A stretch of 64,000 bases of DNA. Source: Streptomyces caniscabiei (GTDB taxonomy: Bacteria > Actinomycetota > Actinomycetes > Streptomycetales > Streptomycetaceae). Both the position numbers and the translations under genes were made by a program. Position 1 is the stretch's first letter; every line of letters begins with the position of its first letter. Location of the stretch: the NCBI RefSeq assembly GCF_014930365.1, contig NZ_JABXWI010000011.1, forward strand, positions 150,193 to 214,192, written 5' to 3'. The notes below the pieces were generated by a model. The model saw only the letters and a program-made list of their open reading frames with translations. It had not been told where the DNA came from and ran no database searches. Shown piece after piece: positions 8,012 through 18,496 of this stretch.

Positions 8012-10210
8012 ATGGGCGACAAGGCGAACGCACATCCCGGAGCCGCCGGCAGGGCTACGGCGGCCGACCACCCCGCGTCCGTACGGAATGTGGTGCTGGT
8101 CGGCCACTCCGGTTCGGGCAAGACGACGCTGGTGGAGGCTCTCGCGCTGACGGCGGGAGCGGTGAACCGGGCGGGCCGCGTGGAGGACGGCGGCACCGTC
8201 TCCGACTACGACGAGATCGAGCACCGGCAGCAGCGCTCGGTACAGCTCTCGCTCGTCCCCGTCGAATGGGGCGGGTGCAAGATCAATCTGTTGGACACTC
8301 CCGGATACGCCGACTTCGTCGGGGAACTCAGGGCCGGTCTGCGAGCGGCGGACGCGGCCCTTTTCGTCGTCTCGGCCTCGGACGGCGTCGACGGTTCGAC
8401 GCGCATGGTGTGGGAGGAGTGCGCGGCGGTCGGCATGCCGCGGGCGATCGTGGTCACGCATCTGGAGGCCGCGCGGTCGGACTTCGAGGAGATGACCCGG
8501 ATCTGCGCGGAGACGTTCGGCGGGGACGACCCCGACGCCGTCCTTCCGCTCTATCTGCCGCTGCACGGCCCCCAGGGCCCGGACGGGCACGCGCCCGTGA
8601 CCGGGCTGACCGGACTGCTGTCGCAGAAGCTGTTCGACTACTCCTCCGGCGAGCGCAAGGAGTCGGAACCGGGCCCGGAGCAGCTGCCGGCGATCGGGGA
8701 GGCCCGCAACCGGCTCATCGAGGGGATCATCGCCGAGAGCGAGGACGAGACCCTCATGGACCGCTATCTCGGTGGCGAGGCCATCGACGTCAAGACGATC
8801 GTCGACGACCTGGAGCGGGCCGTCGCGCGCGGGGTCTTCCACCCGGTGCTGGCGGCGGCGCCGGCGGCCGAGGGCGCCAGGCAGGGCCTCGGCACGGTCG
8901 AACTCCTCGAACTGATCACCGGCGGCTTCCCCACCCCCCTGGAGCGCGAGGCGCCCGCGGTGACGACCCCGGAGGGCCGCCCCCGCGAGATCACGTCGGC
9001 GTGCGACCCGGACGGGCCGCTGGTCGCGGAGGTCGTGAAGACCGCCAGCGACCCCTACGTGGGCCGGATCTCCCTGGTCCGGGTCTTCTCCGGGACACTG
9101 CACCCCGACGAGACGGTGCATGTCTCCGGGCACGGGCTGGCCGACCGCGGGCACGAGGACCACGACGTCGACGAGCGGATCGGCGCCCTGTCCGCCCCGT
9201 TCGGCAAGCAGCAGCGGACCCTCACGCACTGCATCGCGGGCGACCTGGCCTGTGTGGCGAAACTGAACCGCGCCGAGACCGGCGACACCCTTTCGGCCAA
9301 GGACGACCCGCTGCTCATGGAGCCGTGGGAGATGCCCGACCCGTTGCTGCCGCTCGCCATCCAGGCGCACAGCAAGGCCGACGAGGACAAGCTCTCCCAG
9401 GGCCTCGCCCGGCTGGTCGCCGAGGACCCGACGATGCGGCTCGAACAGAACCAGGACACGCACCAGGTGGTCCTGTGGTGCCTGGGCGAGGCGCACGCCG
9501 ACGTGGCGCTGGAACGGCTGCGCAGCCGCTACGGCGTCCAGGTCGACGTCGTACCGCACCTGGTCTCCCTGCGGGAGACGTTCGCCGACCGATCGGCGGG
9601 CCGGGGTCGGCACGTGAAGCAGTCCGGTGGACACGGGCAGTACGCGATCTGCGAGATCGAGGTGGAGCCGCTGCCCGGCGGTTCCGGCATCGAGTTCGTC
9701 GACAAGGTCGTCGGCGGCGCGGTGCCCCGGCAGTTCATCCCGTCCGTCGAGAAGGGGGTGCGGGCGCAGGCCGCGAAGGGTGTGGCGGCCGGCTATCCGC
9801 TCATCGACGTCCGGATCACGCTGCGCGACGGCAAGGCGCACTCGGTGGACTCCTCGGACGCCGCGTTCCAGACGGCGGGCGCGCTGGCGCTGCGGGAGGC
9901 CGCGGCCGACGCGAAGATCCACCTCCTGGAGCCGGTGGCGGAGGTGTCCGTCCTGGTCGGGGACTCGTACGTGGGTCCGGTGATGAGTGATCTGTCCGGG
10001 CGGCGCGGGCGGGTCGTCGGCACCGAGCAGGCGGGCGGCGGACGCACCCTCGTCCGGGCCGAGGTGCCGGAGATCGAGATCGACCGGTACGCCGTCGATC
10101 TGCGCTCGCTCTCCCACGGCACCGCGCGCTTCGGCCGCCGGTACACGCGGCACGAGCCGATGCCGTCCCATGTCGCCGAGAAGCTCCGGGAGCAGGCCCG
10201 GGAGAACTGA
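8012..10210 (+). CDS. EF-G-like translational GTPase (EF-G2 type)
   Basis: The protein is 732 residues with the full EF-G domain order: G domain to about residue 280, domain II, domain III, domain IV (HVKQSGGHGQYAICEIEVEPL) and a C-terminal domain V. ATG 8012 has a GGGAGGCAGG ribosome-binding site. G1 is GHSGSGKTT and G3 is DTPGYADF. The G4 position, where EF-G has NKMD, reads VVTHLEAARSDF, so the guanine-specifying Asn and Asp are missing. This fits the EF-G-like paralogue found beside the PIM genes in Streptomyces rather than the main translocase, which is encoded with the ribosomal proteins. Its cellular role is not established. It is transcribed divergently from pgsA; the 274 bases between them hold no gene. 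Confidence 0.9.
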   Translation: MGDKANAHPGAAGRATAADHPASVRNVVLVGHSGSGKTTLVEALALTAGAVNRAGRVEDGGTVSDYDEIEHRQQRSVQLSLVPVEWGGCKINLLDTPGYADFVGELRAGLRAADAALFVVSASDGVDGSTRMVWEECAAVGMPRAIVVTHLEAARSDFEEMTRICAETFGGDDPDAVLPLYLPLHGPQGPDGHAPVTGLTGLLSQKLFDYSSGERKESEPGPEQLPAIGEARNRLIEGIIAESEDETLMDRYLGGEAIDVKTIVDDLERAVARGVFHPVLAAAPAAEGARQGLGTVELLELITGGFPTPLEREAPAVTTPEGRPREITSACDPDGPLVAEVVKTASDPYVGRISLVRVFSGTLHPDETVHVSGHGLADRGHEDHDVDERIGALSAPFGKQQRTLTHCIAGDLACVAKLNRAETGDTLSAKDDPLLMEPWEMPDPLLPLAIQAHSKADEDKLSQGLARLVAEDPTMRLEQNQDTHQVVLWCLGEAHADVALERLRSRYGVQVDVVPHLVSLRETFADRSAGRGRHVKQSGGHGQYAICEIEVEPLPGGSGIEFVDKVVGGAVPRQFIPSVEKGVRAQAAKGVAAGYPLIDVRITLRDGKAHSVDSSDAAFQTAGALALREAAADAKIHLLEPVAEVSVLVGDSYVGPVMSDLSGRRGRVVGTEQAGGGRTLVRAEVPEIEIDRYAVDLRSLSHGTARFGRRYTRHEPMPSHVAEKLREQAREN

Positions 10211-10313
10211 GCGGCGGGGACGGAGGTCACCGGTGCGCGGCCGCGGCCGTCCACCGGTGGGTTCCGTGAATGTCCGTTCTCGGCGCCGCGCGATGTCCAT
10301 GGCTACGGATACG

Positions 10314-10372
10314 CTGATCACCTGATCGCCAAGTATGGCTCGATCAGGACCAGATCAGGCTATGACCTGATC
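10314..10372. promoter_or_regulatory. Cluster of five CTGATC/GATCAG hexamers upstream of a membrane protein gene
   Basis: Five copies of the hexamer occur in 59 bases: CTGATC at 10314, 10322 and 10367, and GATCAG at 10342 and 10353. They pair as inverted repeats (10322 with 10342, 10353 with 10367). The cluster lies 55-115 bases upstream of the next start codon. This looks like a multi-operator site for an unidentified regulator; the binding protein is not known. Confidence 0.5.
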
Positions 10373-10427
10373 AACAGGTGTGCGGAGCACGGAAGTCGGG
10401 AAGAGCCGCAGGAGCGAGTGTGCGGCG

Positions 10428-12101
10428 ATGGGGGCGGCGGCGGTGGCGGACAATTTCGATTTCACTCCCGGGGCACAGGTGCCGCTGACGGGCGCCGCGG
10501 GCCAGACCGCGGCGACGTACGCCCTGGCGTCGGCGGCCTACCGGGACAACGAGATCGCGGAGATCCTCAAGGCCAACAACGACTGGCACAAGTCCTCGGT
10601 CAAACCGGGCCGCAAGTGGGCCACCATCTTCCGGCCCAACCTCGGGGAGGCCTTCTCCCTGGCGGTGCGGGACCGGATGGTCGGCGCGGGCCGCAAACCC
10701 CTCATCCAGTCCTTCGGCATGGAGCCACAGGTCGTCGTCGAGCACTGCCTCGCGGCGAACAACATCCGCCGGGAGCGCGACAACTGGCTCTCGGCGATCA
10801 TGGTCCTGTGCGGCCTGCTCTTCCTTCCCGGGCTGCTGCTGTGGCTGCTGGTCTTCCAGATCCGTACGACGGTCGCCAAGCGCGACGACAAGCGGGCGGG
10901 CGCCCTCGGCACCACCCTGCTCGTCGCGGTGGGCGCCCTCGCCGTGATCTTCCTGCTCAAGATGCCCTTCGACGGATTCTGGGCCTGGTACGCGCGTGCG
11001 TGCGTGGTGCTGCCGGTGGTCGGCTGGTTCTGGGCCAAGCAGATCTGTGAGCGCGCCGCGAAGGACCTGCGGGACCGCTGGTCCGGCCTGCTGGCGGGCG
11101 GCGGCATCGGCGCCAAGATCCCCGAGGCCGTGCCCGGCAGCCCCGGCGAGACCAAGGCCGAGCAGTTGCGCAAGGAGCTGGCCCGGCTCAGCGCCGAGCA
11201 GCGCTCCAACCTCGTCTTCTACGCCGGTCCCAAGGGCATCCTCGGCATGGGCACCCGCTGGGGCAGCTGGCAGCTCGCCGAGGACCTCGTGCCGGCCGAA
11301 GCGGGCAAGGAGATCCACCCGTTCCGCAGCTGGGACGTCATACGCGCCATCCACGACCAGCTGCGCATGCTGGAGCGCACCCCCCTCAACACCGGTGGTT
11401 TCACGGCCCCTTCCATCAAGCACTGGATCGTGAGCCCCATCGGCGAGGGCGCCGGCGCGGTGGCCCGGCCCGACAGCACGGACGTGGACGCCTACCAGTA
11501 CAAGACCCACGCCATACAGGAGATCTGCAACAAGCAGCACTTCGGCAGCGGCAACCGCCACTACCTGGGGGTCCAATGGACTCTCTGGGACGGGCAGTTG
11601 ATCATCACCATGCTGGTCACGGTGACCGTGCTGCACCAGACGCTCCGCATCGAGGTGACCGGGCACGCCCTCGGGCCGGTGCACGGCCTGTTCACGACCG
11701 GTCCCGCGGCCAAGGAGAAGGAAGTCCAGAAGTCACTGCGCTTCTGGGAGACACGCAAGATCAAGCTCCCCCTCGTCGACACCGACGAGGTCGTACGGCT
11801 CGCCGCGCGCGCCCCGCTGACCTGGTACCCGCCGCTGCTCAACTGGCTCGGCGGCTCCATCGGCCTGCCCGAGCCGTTCGGTCTGCGCCACGCCTGGGCC
11901 GACCAGCCGTGGCGGCACCGCTTCATGGCCGACGACGCGCTGCGCGCCGCCACGCCCGTACTGCGCGTGGTGCACAACGCCGCGATCAAGGTCCTCAAGG
12001 ACAACGGCGTGGACACGGAGAAGTTCGGCTCCCGGGCCGGCTTCCTCAGCGGGGCGGTACAGGATCCGACGCCGCGGAAGGCTGACCTCTACGACGCGTG
12101 A
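10428..12101 (+). CDS. Large hypothetical membrane protein
   Basis: I do not recognise a family. The product is 557 residues from ATG 10428; a GTG at 10443 (VADNFDFTPGAQ) is an alternative start. An N-terminal soluble stretch of about 130 residues is followed by hydrophobic segments (LSAIMVLCGLLFLPGLLLWLLVF and TLLVAVGALAVIFLL, then ACVVLPVVGWFWAKQI), and then a long soluble C-terminal half. That half is rich in Trp/Tyr and contains FYAGPKGILGMGTRWGSWQL and HFGSGNRHYLGVQWTLWDGQ. The gene is monocistronic, follows the EF-G-like gene by 217 bases, and has the CTGATC cluster in its promoter. It ends just before the giant inverted repeat. The localisation prediction is reasonably safe; the function is open. 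Confidence 0.85.
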   Translation: MGAAAVADNFDFTPGAQVPLTGAAGQTAATYALASAAYRDNEIAEILKANNDWHKSSVKPGRKWATIFRPNLGEAFSLAVRDRMVGAGRKPLIQSFGMEPQVVVEHCLAANNIRRERDNWLSAIMVLCGLLFLPGLLLWLLVFQIRTTVAKRDDKRAGALGTTLLVAVGALAVIFLLKMPFDGFWAWYARACVVLPVVGWFWAKQICERAAKDLRDRWSGLLAGGGIGAKIPEAVPGSPGETKAEQLRKELARLSAEQRSNLVFYAGPKGILGMGTRWGSWQLAEDLVPAEAGKEIHPFRSWDVIRAIHDQLRMLERTPLNTGGFTAPSIKHWIVSPIGEGAGAVARPDSTDVDAYQYKTHAIQEICNKQHFGSGNRHYLGVQWTLWDGQLIITMLVTVTVLHQTLRIEVTGHALGPVHGLFTTGPAAKEKEVQKSLRFWETRKIKLPLVDTDEVVRLAARAPLTWYPPLLNWLGGSIGLPEPFGLRHAWADQPWRHRFMADDALRAATPVLRVVHNAAIKVLKDNGVDTEKFGSRAGFLSGAVQDPTPRKADLYDA

Positions 12102-12127
12102 GCGCTGCGCTGGCCTTGGCCGACGGG

Positions 12128-12328
12128 GGGTGCGTGGGGGGTGGGGGCCGTTTTCGTCCGCGGGCCCGGTGGGGGTTCTCGCGCAGTTCCCCGCGCCCCT
12201 CAAAAAGCAGGGGCTGCGCCCCTGGCTTTTTGATGAAGGGCCGCAGGCTCCTTCAGGGGCGCGGGGAACTGCGCGACCAGCCCCCACCGGGCCCGCGGAC
12301 GAAAACGGCCCCCACCCCCCACGCACCC
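12128..12328. repeat. Giant inverted repeat (about 73-bp arms) built from the dispersed intergenic repeat
   Basis: The left arm, 12128-12200, is almost exactly the reverse complement of the right arm, 12255-12328; the only clear mismatches are in a few bases beside the GCGCAGTTCC core. The 54-bp centre holds its own hairpin (CAAAAAGC pairing with GCTTTTTG, with GGGG/CCCC inside). It fills the gap between two convergent genes and probably acts as a bidirectional terminator. Its length far exceeds an ordinary terminator. Confidence 0.9.
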
Positions 12329-12338
12329 GACCCGGCAG

Positions 12339-12887
12339 CTACGCCGTAGGCCACGCCTCGGCCAGCATCTTCCTCGTGTCGGCCAGGAGCTGCGGCAGGA
12401 TCCGGGTGTGGCCGACGACCGGCATGAAGTTGGTGTCGCCGCCCCAACGGGGAACGATGTGCTGGTGGAGGTGGGCCGCGATGCCCGCCCCCGCGACCGA
12501 GCCCTGGTTCATGCCGATGTTGAAGCCGTGCGCGCCGGAGGCGGTCCGCAGCGCGGTCATCGCCTGCTTGGTCAGCTCGGCCAGCTCGGCGGTCTCCGGC
12601 GCCGTCAGGTCGGTGTAGTCGGCGACGTGCCGGTAGGGCACGACCATGAGGTGGCCGCCGTTGTACGGGTAGAGGTTGAGCACCGCGTACACGTGCTCCC
12701 CGCGCCTGATGACCAGGCCGTCCTCATCCGACTTCGCCGGGATCGAGCAGAACGGACAGCCGTCGTCGGCCCCGGGGCCGGTCGGCTTGTTCTCACCCTG
12801 GATGTACGCCATCCGATGAGGCGTCCACAGGCGCTGGAACGCGTCCTGCGTCCCCACTCCGATCTGCTGCTCCGGCTCACTCGTCAT
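12339..12887 (-). CDS. HIT-domain nucleotide hydrolase/phosphorylase (Ap4A-type)
   Basis: This 182-residue HIT-superfamily protein carries the histidine triad HLHQHIVPRW near residue 150 and an upstream Cys pair in GCPFCSIP, as in the mycobacterial Ap4A phosphorylase group. The segment NLYPYNGGHLMVVPYRHV is the conserved nucleotide-binding strand. Family members split dinucleoside polyphosphates or remove AMP from phosphoramidates. In mycobacteria the orthologue lies between thrS and pgsA, and here it lies between thrS and the pgsA cluster too, which supports the orthology. ATG 12887 is chosen; another ATG four codons upstream is possible. Confidence 0.9.
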   Translation of the reverse strand: MTSEPEQQIGVGTQDAFQRLWTPHRMAYIQGENKPTGPGADDGCPFCSIPAKSDEDGLVIRRGEHVYAVLNLYPYNGGHLMVVPYRHVADYTDLTAPETAELAELTKQAMTALRTASGAHGFNIGMNQGSVAGAGIAAHLHQHIVPRWGGDTNFMPVVGHTRILPQLLADTRKMLAEAWPTA

Positions 12888-12966
12888 GCAGTGCAGCATA
12901 TGGCTTCGCCCGTTCGCGGCGTGTCGCCGGGTACCGGCGCGGGACGGCCGGGGCGAAGCTGAGGCG

Positions 12967-13623
12967 ATGGACCACGACAGCCTCGCGCTCCGCTGGGAAC
13001 GCCGCACGGGACGCGTCCTCGCCGGGGCGTCGGCCCTCTTCCTGGCCTCGTACGCGGTGCGGGTACTGGCCCACGATCTCCCCCAGGTCTGGCTCGACCT
13101 CTGTCTCGCGGTGACCATGGCGTGCTGGGCGATCTTCGTCCTCGACTACGCGGTGCGCTGGCGGCTGAGCGGGCTGGGCCCGAAGTTCGTGCGCCTCCAC
13201 TGGCTGGACACGATCGTGCTCGTGCTGCCCCTGCTGCGCCCCCTGCGGGTGGTGCAGATCCACGACGCCGTGCAGCGCCGCCACGAACGGCCCCGGCTCT
13301 CCCTGCACGCGCGCGTGGCCGTCTACGCGGGCCTCTCGGTGACCCTGCTCGGCTTCACCGGCGCCCTCGCCGTCTACCAGCAGGAGCACGACGCACCGGG
13401 CGCGACGATCCTGACCTTCGGGGACTCCGTGTGGTGGACCTGCTCCACACTCGCCACGGTGGGGTACGGGGACGTCACCCCCGTGACCCCGATGGGCCGG
13501 ACGATCGCCGTCTTCCTCATGGCCTGCGGCCTCGCCCTGCTCGGCACGGTGACGGGCTCGTTCGGGACGTGGCTGCTGCAGGTCTTCGCGCGGGAGGACG
13601 AGCCAAGGCCCCCGGAGAGCTGA
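12967..13623 (+). CDS. Voltage-gated-like potassium channel (Kch/Ion_trans_2)
   Basis: This 218-residue membrane protein has four hydrophobic segments before a pore region and one after it. The K+ selectivity filter is intact in WWTCSTLATVGYGDVTPVTP. The fourth segment is basic (LLRPLRVVQIHDAVQRR) and resembles a weak S4 voltage sensor, so the layout is S1-S6 rather than a two-TM channel. No C-terminal RCK/NAD-binding domain is present; the chain stops about 20 residues after S6. ATG 12967 is used. The gene is divergent from the HIT gene, with 79 bases between starts, and converges on thrS. Confidence 0.9.
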   Translation: MDHDSLALRWERRTGRVLAGASALFLASYAVRVLAHDLPQVWLDLCLAVTMACWAIFVLDYAVRWRLSGLGPKFVRLHWLDTIVLVLPLLRPLRVVQIHDAVQRRHERPRLSLHARVAVYAGLSVTLLGFTGALAVYQQEHDAPGATILTFGDSVWWTCSTLATVGYGDVTPVTPMGRTIAVFLMACGLALLGTVTGSFGTWLLQVFAREDEPRPPES

Positions 13624-13638
13624 ACTCTCCGGGGGCCT
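13606..13638. terminator. Bidirectional terminator between K+ channel gene and thrS
   Basis: A perfect 14-bp stem (AGGCCCCCGGAGAG and its complement) has a 5-base loop at 13620-13624. It overlaps the last codons of the channel gene and serves both convergent genes. No long U tract follows. Confidence 0.8.
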
Positions 13639-13664
13639 CGCCCTCACCTCGGTGCGGGTACGCC

Positions 13665-15641
<1,977 letters not shown>

Positions 15642-15746
15642 CGGTCTCTCCTGACTGAAGGGGACCACGTACGGATTTCCGTAGGCGGTCCCCGAATCGT
15701 ACCGAGCCGGGGGTGCCCTCTGCGAAACGGTTAAGGGCGGACGCGG

Positions 15747-16997
15747 TCACTCCCCGCCGCACGCCTCCTCGAAGAAGGCGGTGATCTCCGCGGTCTCCTG
15801 GAGCGACTTCATCAGCCGGTCCCGTTCGGCCTCGTCGACCTGCACAGGTGCGATGCCGTCGGCGTCGGTCAGCCGCCGGAAGCCGCCCCGGCTCTCCAGC
15901 CTGCCGTGCACCCGGACGGGCAGACCGACGAGGTGGGCCTGTCCGGCGATCCGGTACGACTCCTCGTCCAGGGTCATCCGGACGTGCGGGACCGCGGCGC
16001 CGGCGATGACCCGCAGCCTCACCGTGCCCTCGCCGCGCGCCGCCGACCGGCGCATCCGCACCACGGCCCCGGTGATCCGCACCGGCATCGGGGGTTCCGC
16101 GCGGAGGTAGCGGGCCCCGGCCTCGCGCAGTACGGGCAGGTCGCCCGGGGAGAACTCGACGGGGTCGGCCGGTGTCGCACCGCCCTCGGGGACCCCGGCG
16201 GCGGGCGCCCAGTCGACGGCGACGCGGGCGCCCTCGGTGCCGCGGACGAGGGCGACGAGGGCCTCGGTCAGCTCGTGGCTGACGCCGGCCTCGACGGCCC
16301 CGTCGAAGGCGTCCATGCCGCCGGTGGCGCGCTGGTAGTCGATGGCCTCGCGGGCGGCGTACAGGGCCTGGTGGAGTCGTAATGCGAGGGGGCGGCCGGT
16401 GGCGACGGGGACGAAGGCGGTCAGCCGGCGGCCGCCGGGGGCCGCGCCGACGAGGACACCGTCGAGGGAGGCGGCGGCGGGCAGGCGATGCCGGGCGCCG
16501 TGGTAGCCGGCGCGGGCGCGGGTGGCCAGGGCCGCCGCGAGGAGCATCTGGCGTGCGGCGGAGCGCAGTTGGTCCTCGACGACCCAGGAGGCCGTGCCGA
16601 GGGGGCCGGTGGGGACGTCGCGCCACCAGTGGATCTCGTCGCTGGGCAGGGTGAGGGCGATGAGCACGTCCCGCGCGGCGGGCGAGCCGCTGCGGGACAG
16701 GGCCGTGAGCGCCTCGCCGAGCAGGTCGTCGCTGTCGGGGAAGGCCCGGTTCTCCGGCACGAGCAGGCTCATGGCCCGCCCGGCCGGCTCGGGCGGGGTC
16801 CAGCGCCCGTACCGCCCGGCGGCTCCGCCGCGCCGCTGCCAGCCGTGCCGTCGCAGCAGGGCGCCCAGCACGGCGGGGTCCACCTGTGCGGGGTCGGGCG
16901 GCTGGGTCCAGGTGGGTTCGACGGGGTGGGGGCGCGCAGGGCCCGCGGGCCGGTTGATGGGGCGGCGCGGGGTGTCGTCGATGGGGCCGTGGGTCAC
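15747..16997 (-). CDS. Hypothetical protein coupled to DUF4365 gene
   Basis: I do not recognise a domain. The product is 416 residues from GTG 16997. The first 60 residues are Pro/Arg-rich and likely disordered (DDTPRRPINRPAGPARPHP). A compact Ala/Arg/Leu-rich region follows, with LLRRHGWQRRGGAAGRYGRW at about 65-85, which reads like a small basic motif. No TM segment or signal peptide is seen. The GTG overlaps the stop of the DUF4365-like gene by four bases, so the two are translationally coupled and probably work together. The last third contains EESYRIAGQAHLVGLPVRVHG and RGGFRRLTDADGI, suggesting a beta-rich domain. Confidence 0.8.
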   Translation of the reverse strand: MTHGPIDDTPRRPINRPAGPARPHPVEPTWTQPPDPAQVDPAVLGALLRRHGWQRRGGAAGRYGRWTPPEPAGRAMSLLVPENRAFPDSDDLLGEALTALSRSGSPAARDVLIALTLPSDEIHWWRDVPTGPLGTASWVVEDQLRSAARQMLLAAALATRARAGYHGARHRLPAAASLDGVLVGAAPGGRRLTAFVPVATGRPLALRLHQALYAAREAIDYQRATGGMDAFDGAVEAGVSHELTEALVALVRGTEGARVAVDWAPAAGVPEGGATPADPVEFSPGDLPVLREAGARYLRAEPPMPVRITGAVVRMRRSAARGEGTVRLRVIAGAAVPHVRMTLDEESYRIAGQAHLVGLPVRVHGRLESRGGFRRLTDADGIAPVQVDEAERDRLMKSLQETAEITAFFEEACGGE

Positions 16998-17560
16998 GGT
17001 CTGCCTCCCGTTCCGACCCGCGTCATGATCTCGCAGAGCGCTCGGTCGTCGAAGATGCGCGAGGTCGGGACGCGCACGGTGGTGCGGCGCCGACCGGTGA
17101 TCGGGTGTCCGGCGAGATTGGTCCAGTAGCAGCAGTGCCGCAGGTCGAGCCGGTCGTGACCGGCCCGCAGCCACTGCTCCTGCGACCTGGGGACGATCAT
17201 CACGACCAGGATCTTGTGCACCGAGACGGGGGTGCGGGCGAGCTTCGCCAGGTGGTTGTTGTCGAGGGTGAAGGAGAAGGACCGGCCCGGCGGGTGCGGC
17301 GCGAGCTGGTAGGTGGCCTTGAGCTGCACCTTGATGGTGACCTCGTCGTCGACGGTGTGACCGGACGAGCCGTGGCTGACGTGCCAGTCGATGCCGTTGT
17401 CCGGAAAGGGCTGGGACAGGGAGCAGCCGGCGGCGGCAGCCACCGCGTGCAGATAGCCCACCTGCAAGGTCTCCATGCAGGCGGTGGTGGCGAGGGAGCC
17501 GCGGAGCGGTGCCGCGTGCTCGGGCAGCAGCCCGCCCCGCTCGGGCTGCGCTATGGCCAT
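16994..17560 (-). CDS. DUF4365-like protein with PD-(D/E)xK-like motifs
   Basis: The product is 188 residues from ATG 17560, with AGGGGAAGG about ten bases upstream. The segment RGSLATTACMETLQVGYLHAVA followed by NGIDWHVSH and VTIKVQLKATYQL matches the DUF4365 layout. A Gly-Ile-Asp strand turn and a QxK motif about 35 residues later recall the QxK branch of PD-(D/E)xK nuclease folds, such as Mrr-type enzymes. That comparison is by eye. If it holds, the protein would be a nuclease-like domain acting with the coupled downstream gene. No nearby methylase, helicase or ATPase completes a known restriction system. It is divergent from the exonuclease gene. Confidence 0.75.
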   Translation of the reverse strand: MAIAQPERGGLLPEHAAPLRGSLATTACMETLQVGYLHAVAAAAGCSLSQPFPDNGIDWHVSHGSSGHTVDDEVTIKVQLKATYQLAPHPPGRSFSFTLDNNHLAKLARTPVSVHKILVVMIVPRSQEQWLRAGHDRLDLRHCCYWTNLAGHPITGRRRTTVRVPTSRIFDDRALCEIMTRVGTGGRP

Positions 17561-17728
17561 GACCAACAGCCTTCCCCTACAGGTGTTTCCCCGTGCCGAG
17601 CCCCTGAACTGCGCAGACCCGTACTTCTGTTGTCTCCGTCCGGCGTACGGCGCAAACAGCCCGGGTATCACCAAACTGGCAGAAGACGGGACGTCAGCTG
17701 CCGTGGGTGAACGAGGAGTTGTGGACAC

Positions 17729-18457
17729 ATGACGTGTTGGTACGAGGGACCCTTGGCGGCGTTCGACACGGAGACCACGGGCGTGGACGTCGAGAACGAC
17801 CGGATCGTGTCGGCCGCCGTCGTCGTCCAGGACGCGCCCGGTACCCGTCCCCGGGTGACCCGGTGGCTGGTGAACCCGGGCGTTCCGGTGCCCGCCGCGG
17901 CGACGGCGGTGCACGGGCTGACGGACGAGCAGCTGCAGCGCGACGGCCGTTGGCCGGCGCCGGTGATGGAGGAGATAGCCAGGGCGCTGGCCGAGCAGGC
18001 GGTGCGGGGCCGTCCGCTGGTGGTGATGAACGCGCCGTTCGATCTGACCCTGCTGGACCGCGAGTTGCGACGGCACCGCGCCTCGTCGCTGGATCGCTAT
18101 GTCGAGACGACGCCGTTGCGGGTCCTCGATCCGCGGGTCCTCGACAAGCATCTGGACCGCTATCGCAAGGGTCGGCGCACACTGACCGATCTGTGCGCGC
18201 ACTACGAGGTGACCCTGGACGGCGCGCACGACGCGGCGGCCGACGCGCAGGCCGCGATGGACGTCGTCCGCGCGGTGGGCCACCGTTTCGCGACCCGGCT
18301 GGCCCGCCTGTCCCCCGCCGAACTGCACACCCTGCAAGCCGTGTGGCACGCGGCCCAGGCCCGTGGCCTCCAGGCCTGGTTCGCCCGCAGCGGCACGGAG
18401 GAGGCGGTGGACCCGGCGTGGCCGCTGCGTCCGGAGCTGCCGGCCGCGGCGGCATGA
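17729..18457 (+). CDS. DEDDh 3'-5' exonuclease (DnaQ/epsilon-like)
   Basis: This 242-residue exonuclease-fold protein has ExoI in LAAFDTETTGVD near residue 10, ExoII in VVMNAPFDLTLLDREL near residue 100, and ExoIII with the catalytic His and Asp in GAHDAAADAQAAMDVV near residue 170. All DEDDh residues are therefore present. It is shorter than Pol III epsilon and lacks the UvrC-like or BRCT fusions seen in some actinobacterial versions, so it is likely a stand-alone proofreading or repair exonuclease. ATG 17729 follows GAGGAG by ten bases. The C-terminal 60 residues are helical, with WHAAQARGLQAWFAR. Confidence 0.92.
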   Translation: MTCWYEGPLAAFDTETTGVDVENDRIVSAAVVVQDAPGTRPRVTRWLVNPGVPVPAAATAVHGLTDEQLQRDGRWPAPVMEEIARALAEQAVRGRPLVVMNAPFDLTLLDRELRRHRASSLDRYVETTPLRVLDPRVLDKHLDRYRKGRRTLTDLCAHYEVTLDGAHDAAADAQAAMDVVRAVGHRFATRLARLSPAELHTLQAVWHAAQARGLQAWFARSGTEEAVDPAWPLRPELPAAAA

Positions 18458-18458
18458 G

Positions 18459-18490
18459 AAAGGCCGGTCCGCTGCTGCGGACCGGCCTTT
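18459..18490. terminator. Terminator between exonuclease gene and tRNA-Val
   Basis: A perfect 13-bp stem (AAAGGCCGGTCCG and complement) with a 6-base loop ends in TTTT on the plus strand and starts with AAA, so it has a U-run in both directions. It serves the exonuclease gene and the convergent tRNA. Confidence 0.85.
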
Positions 18491-18496
18491 TCCCGG

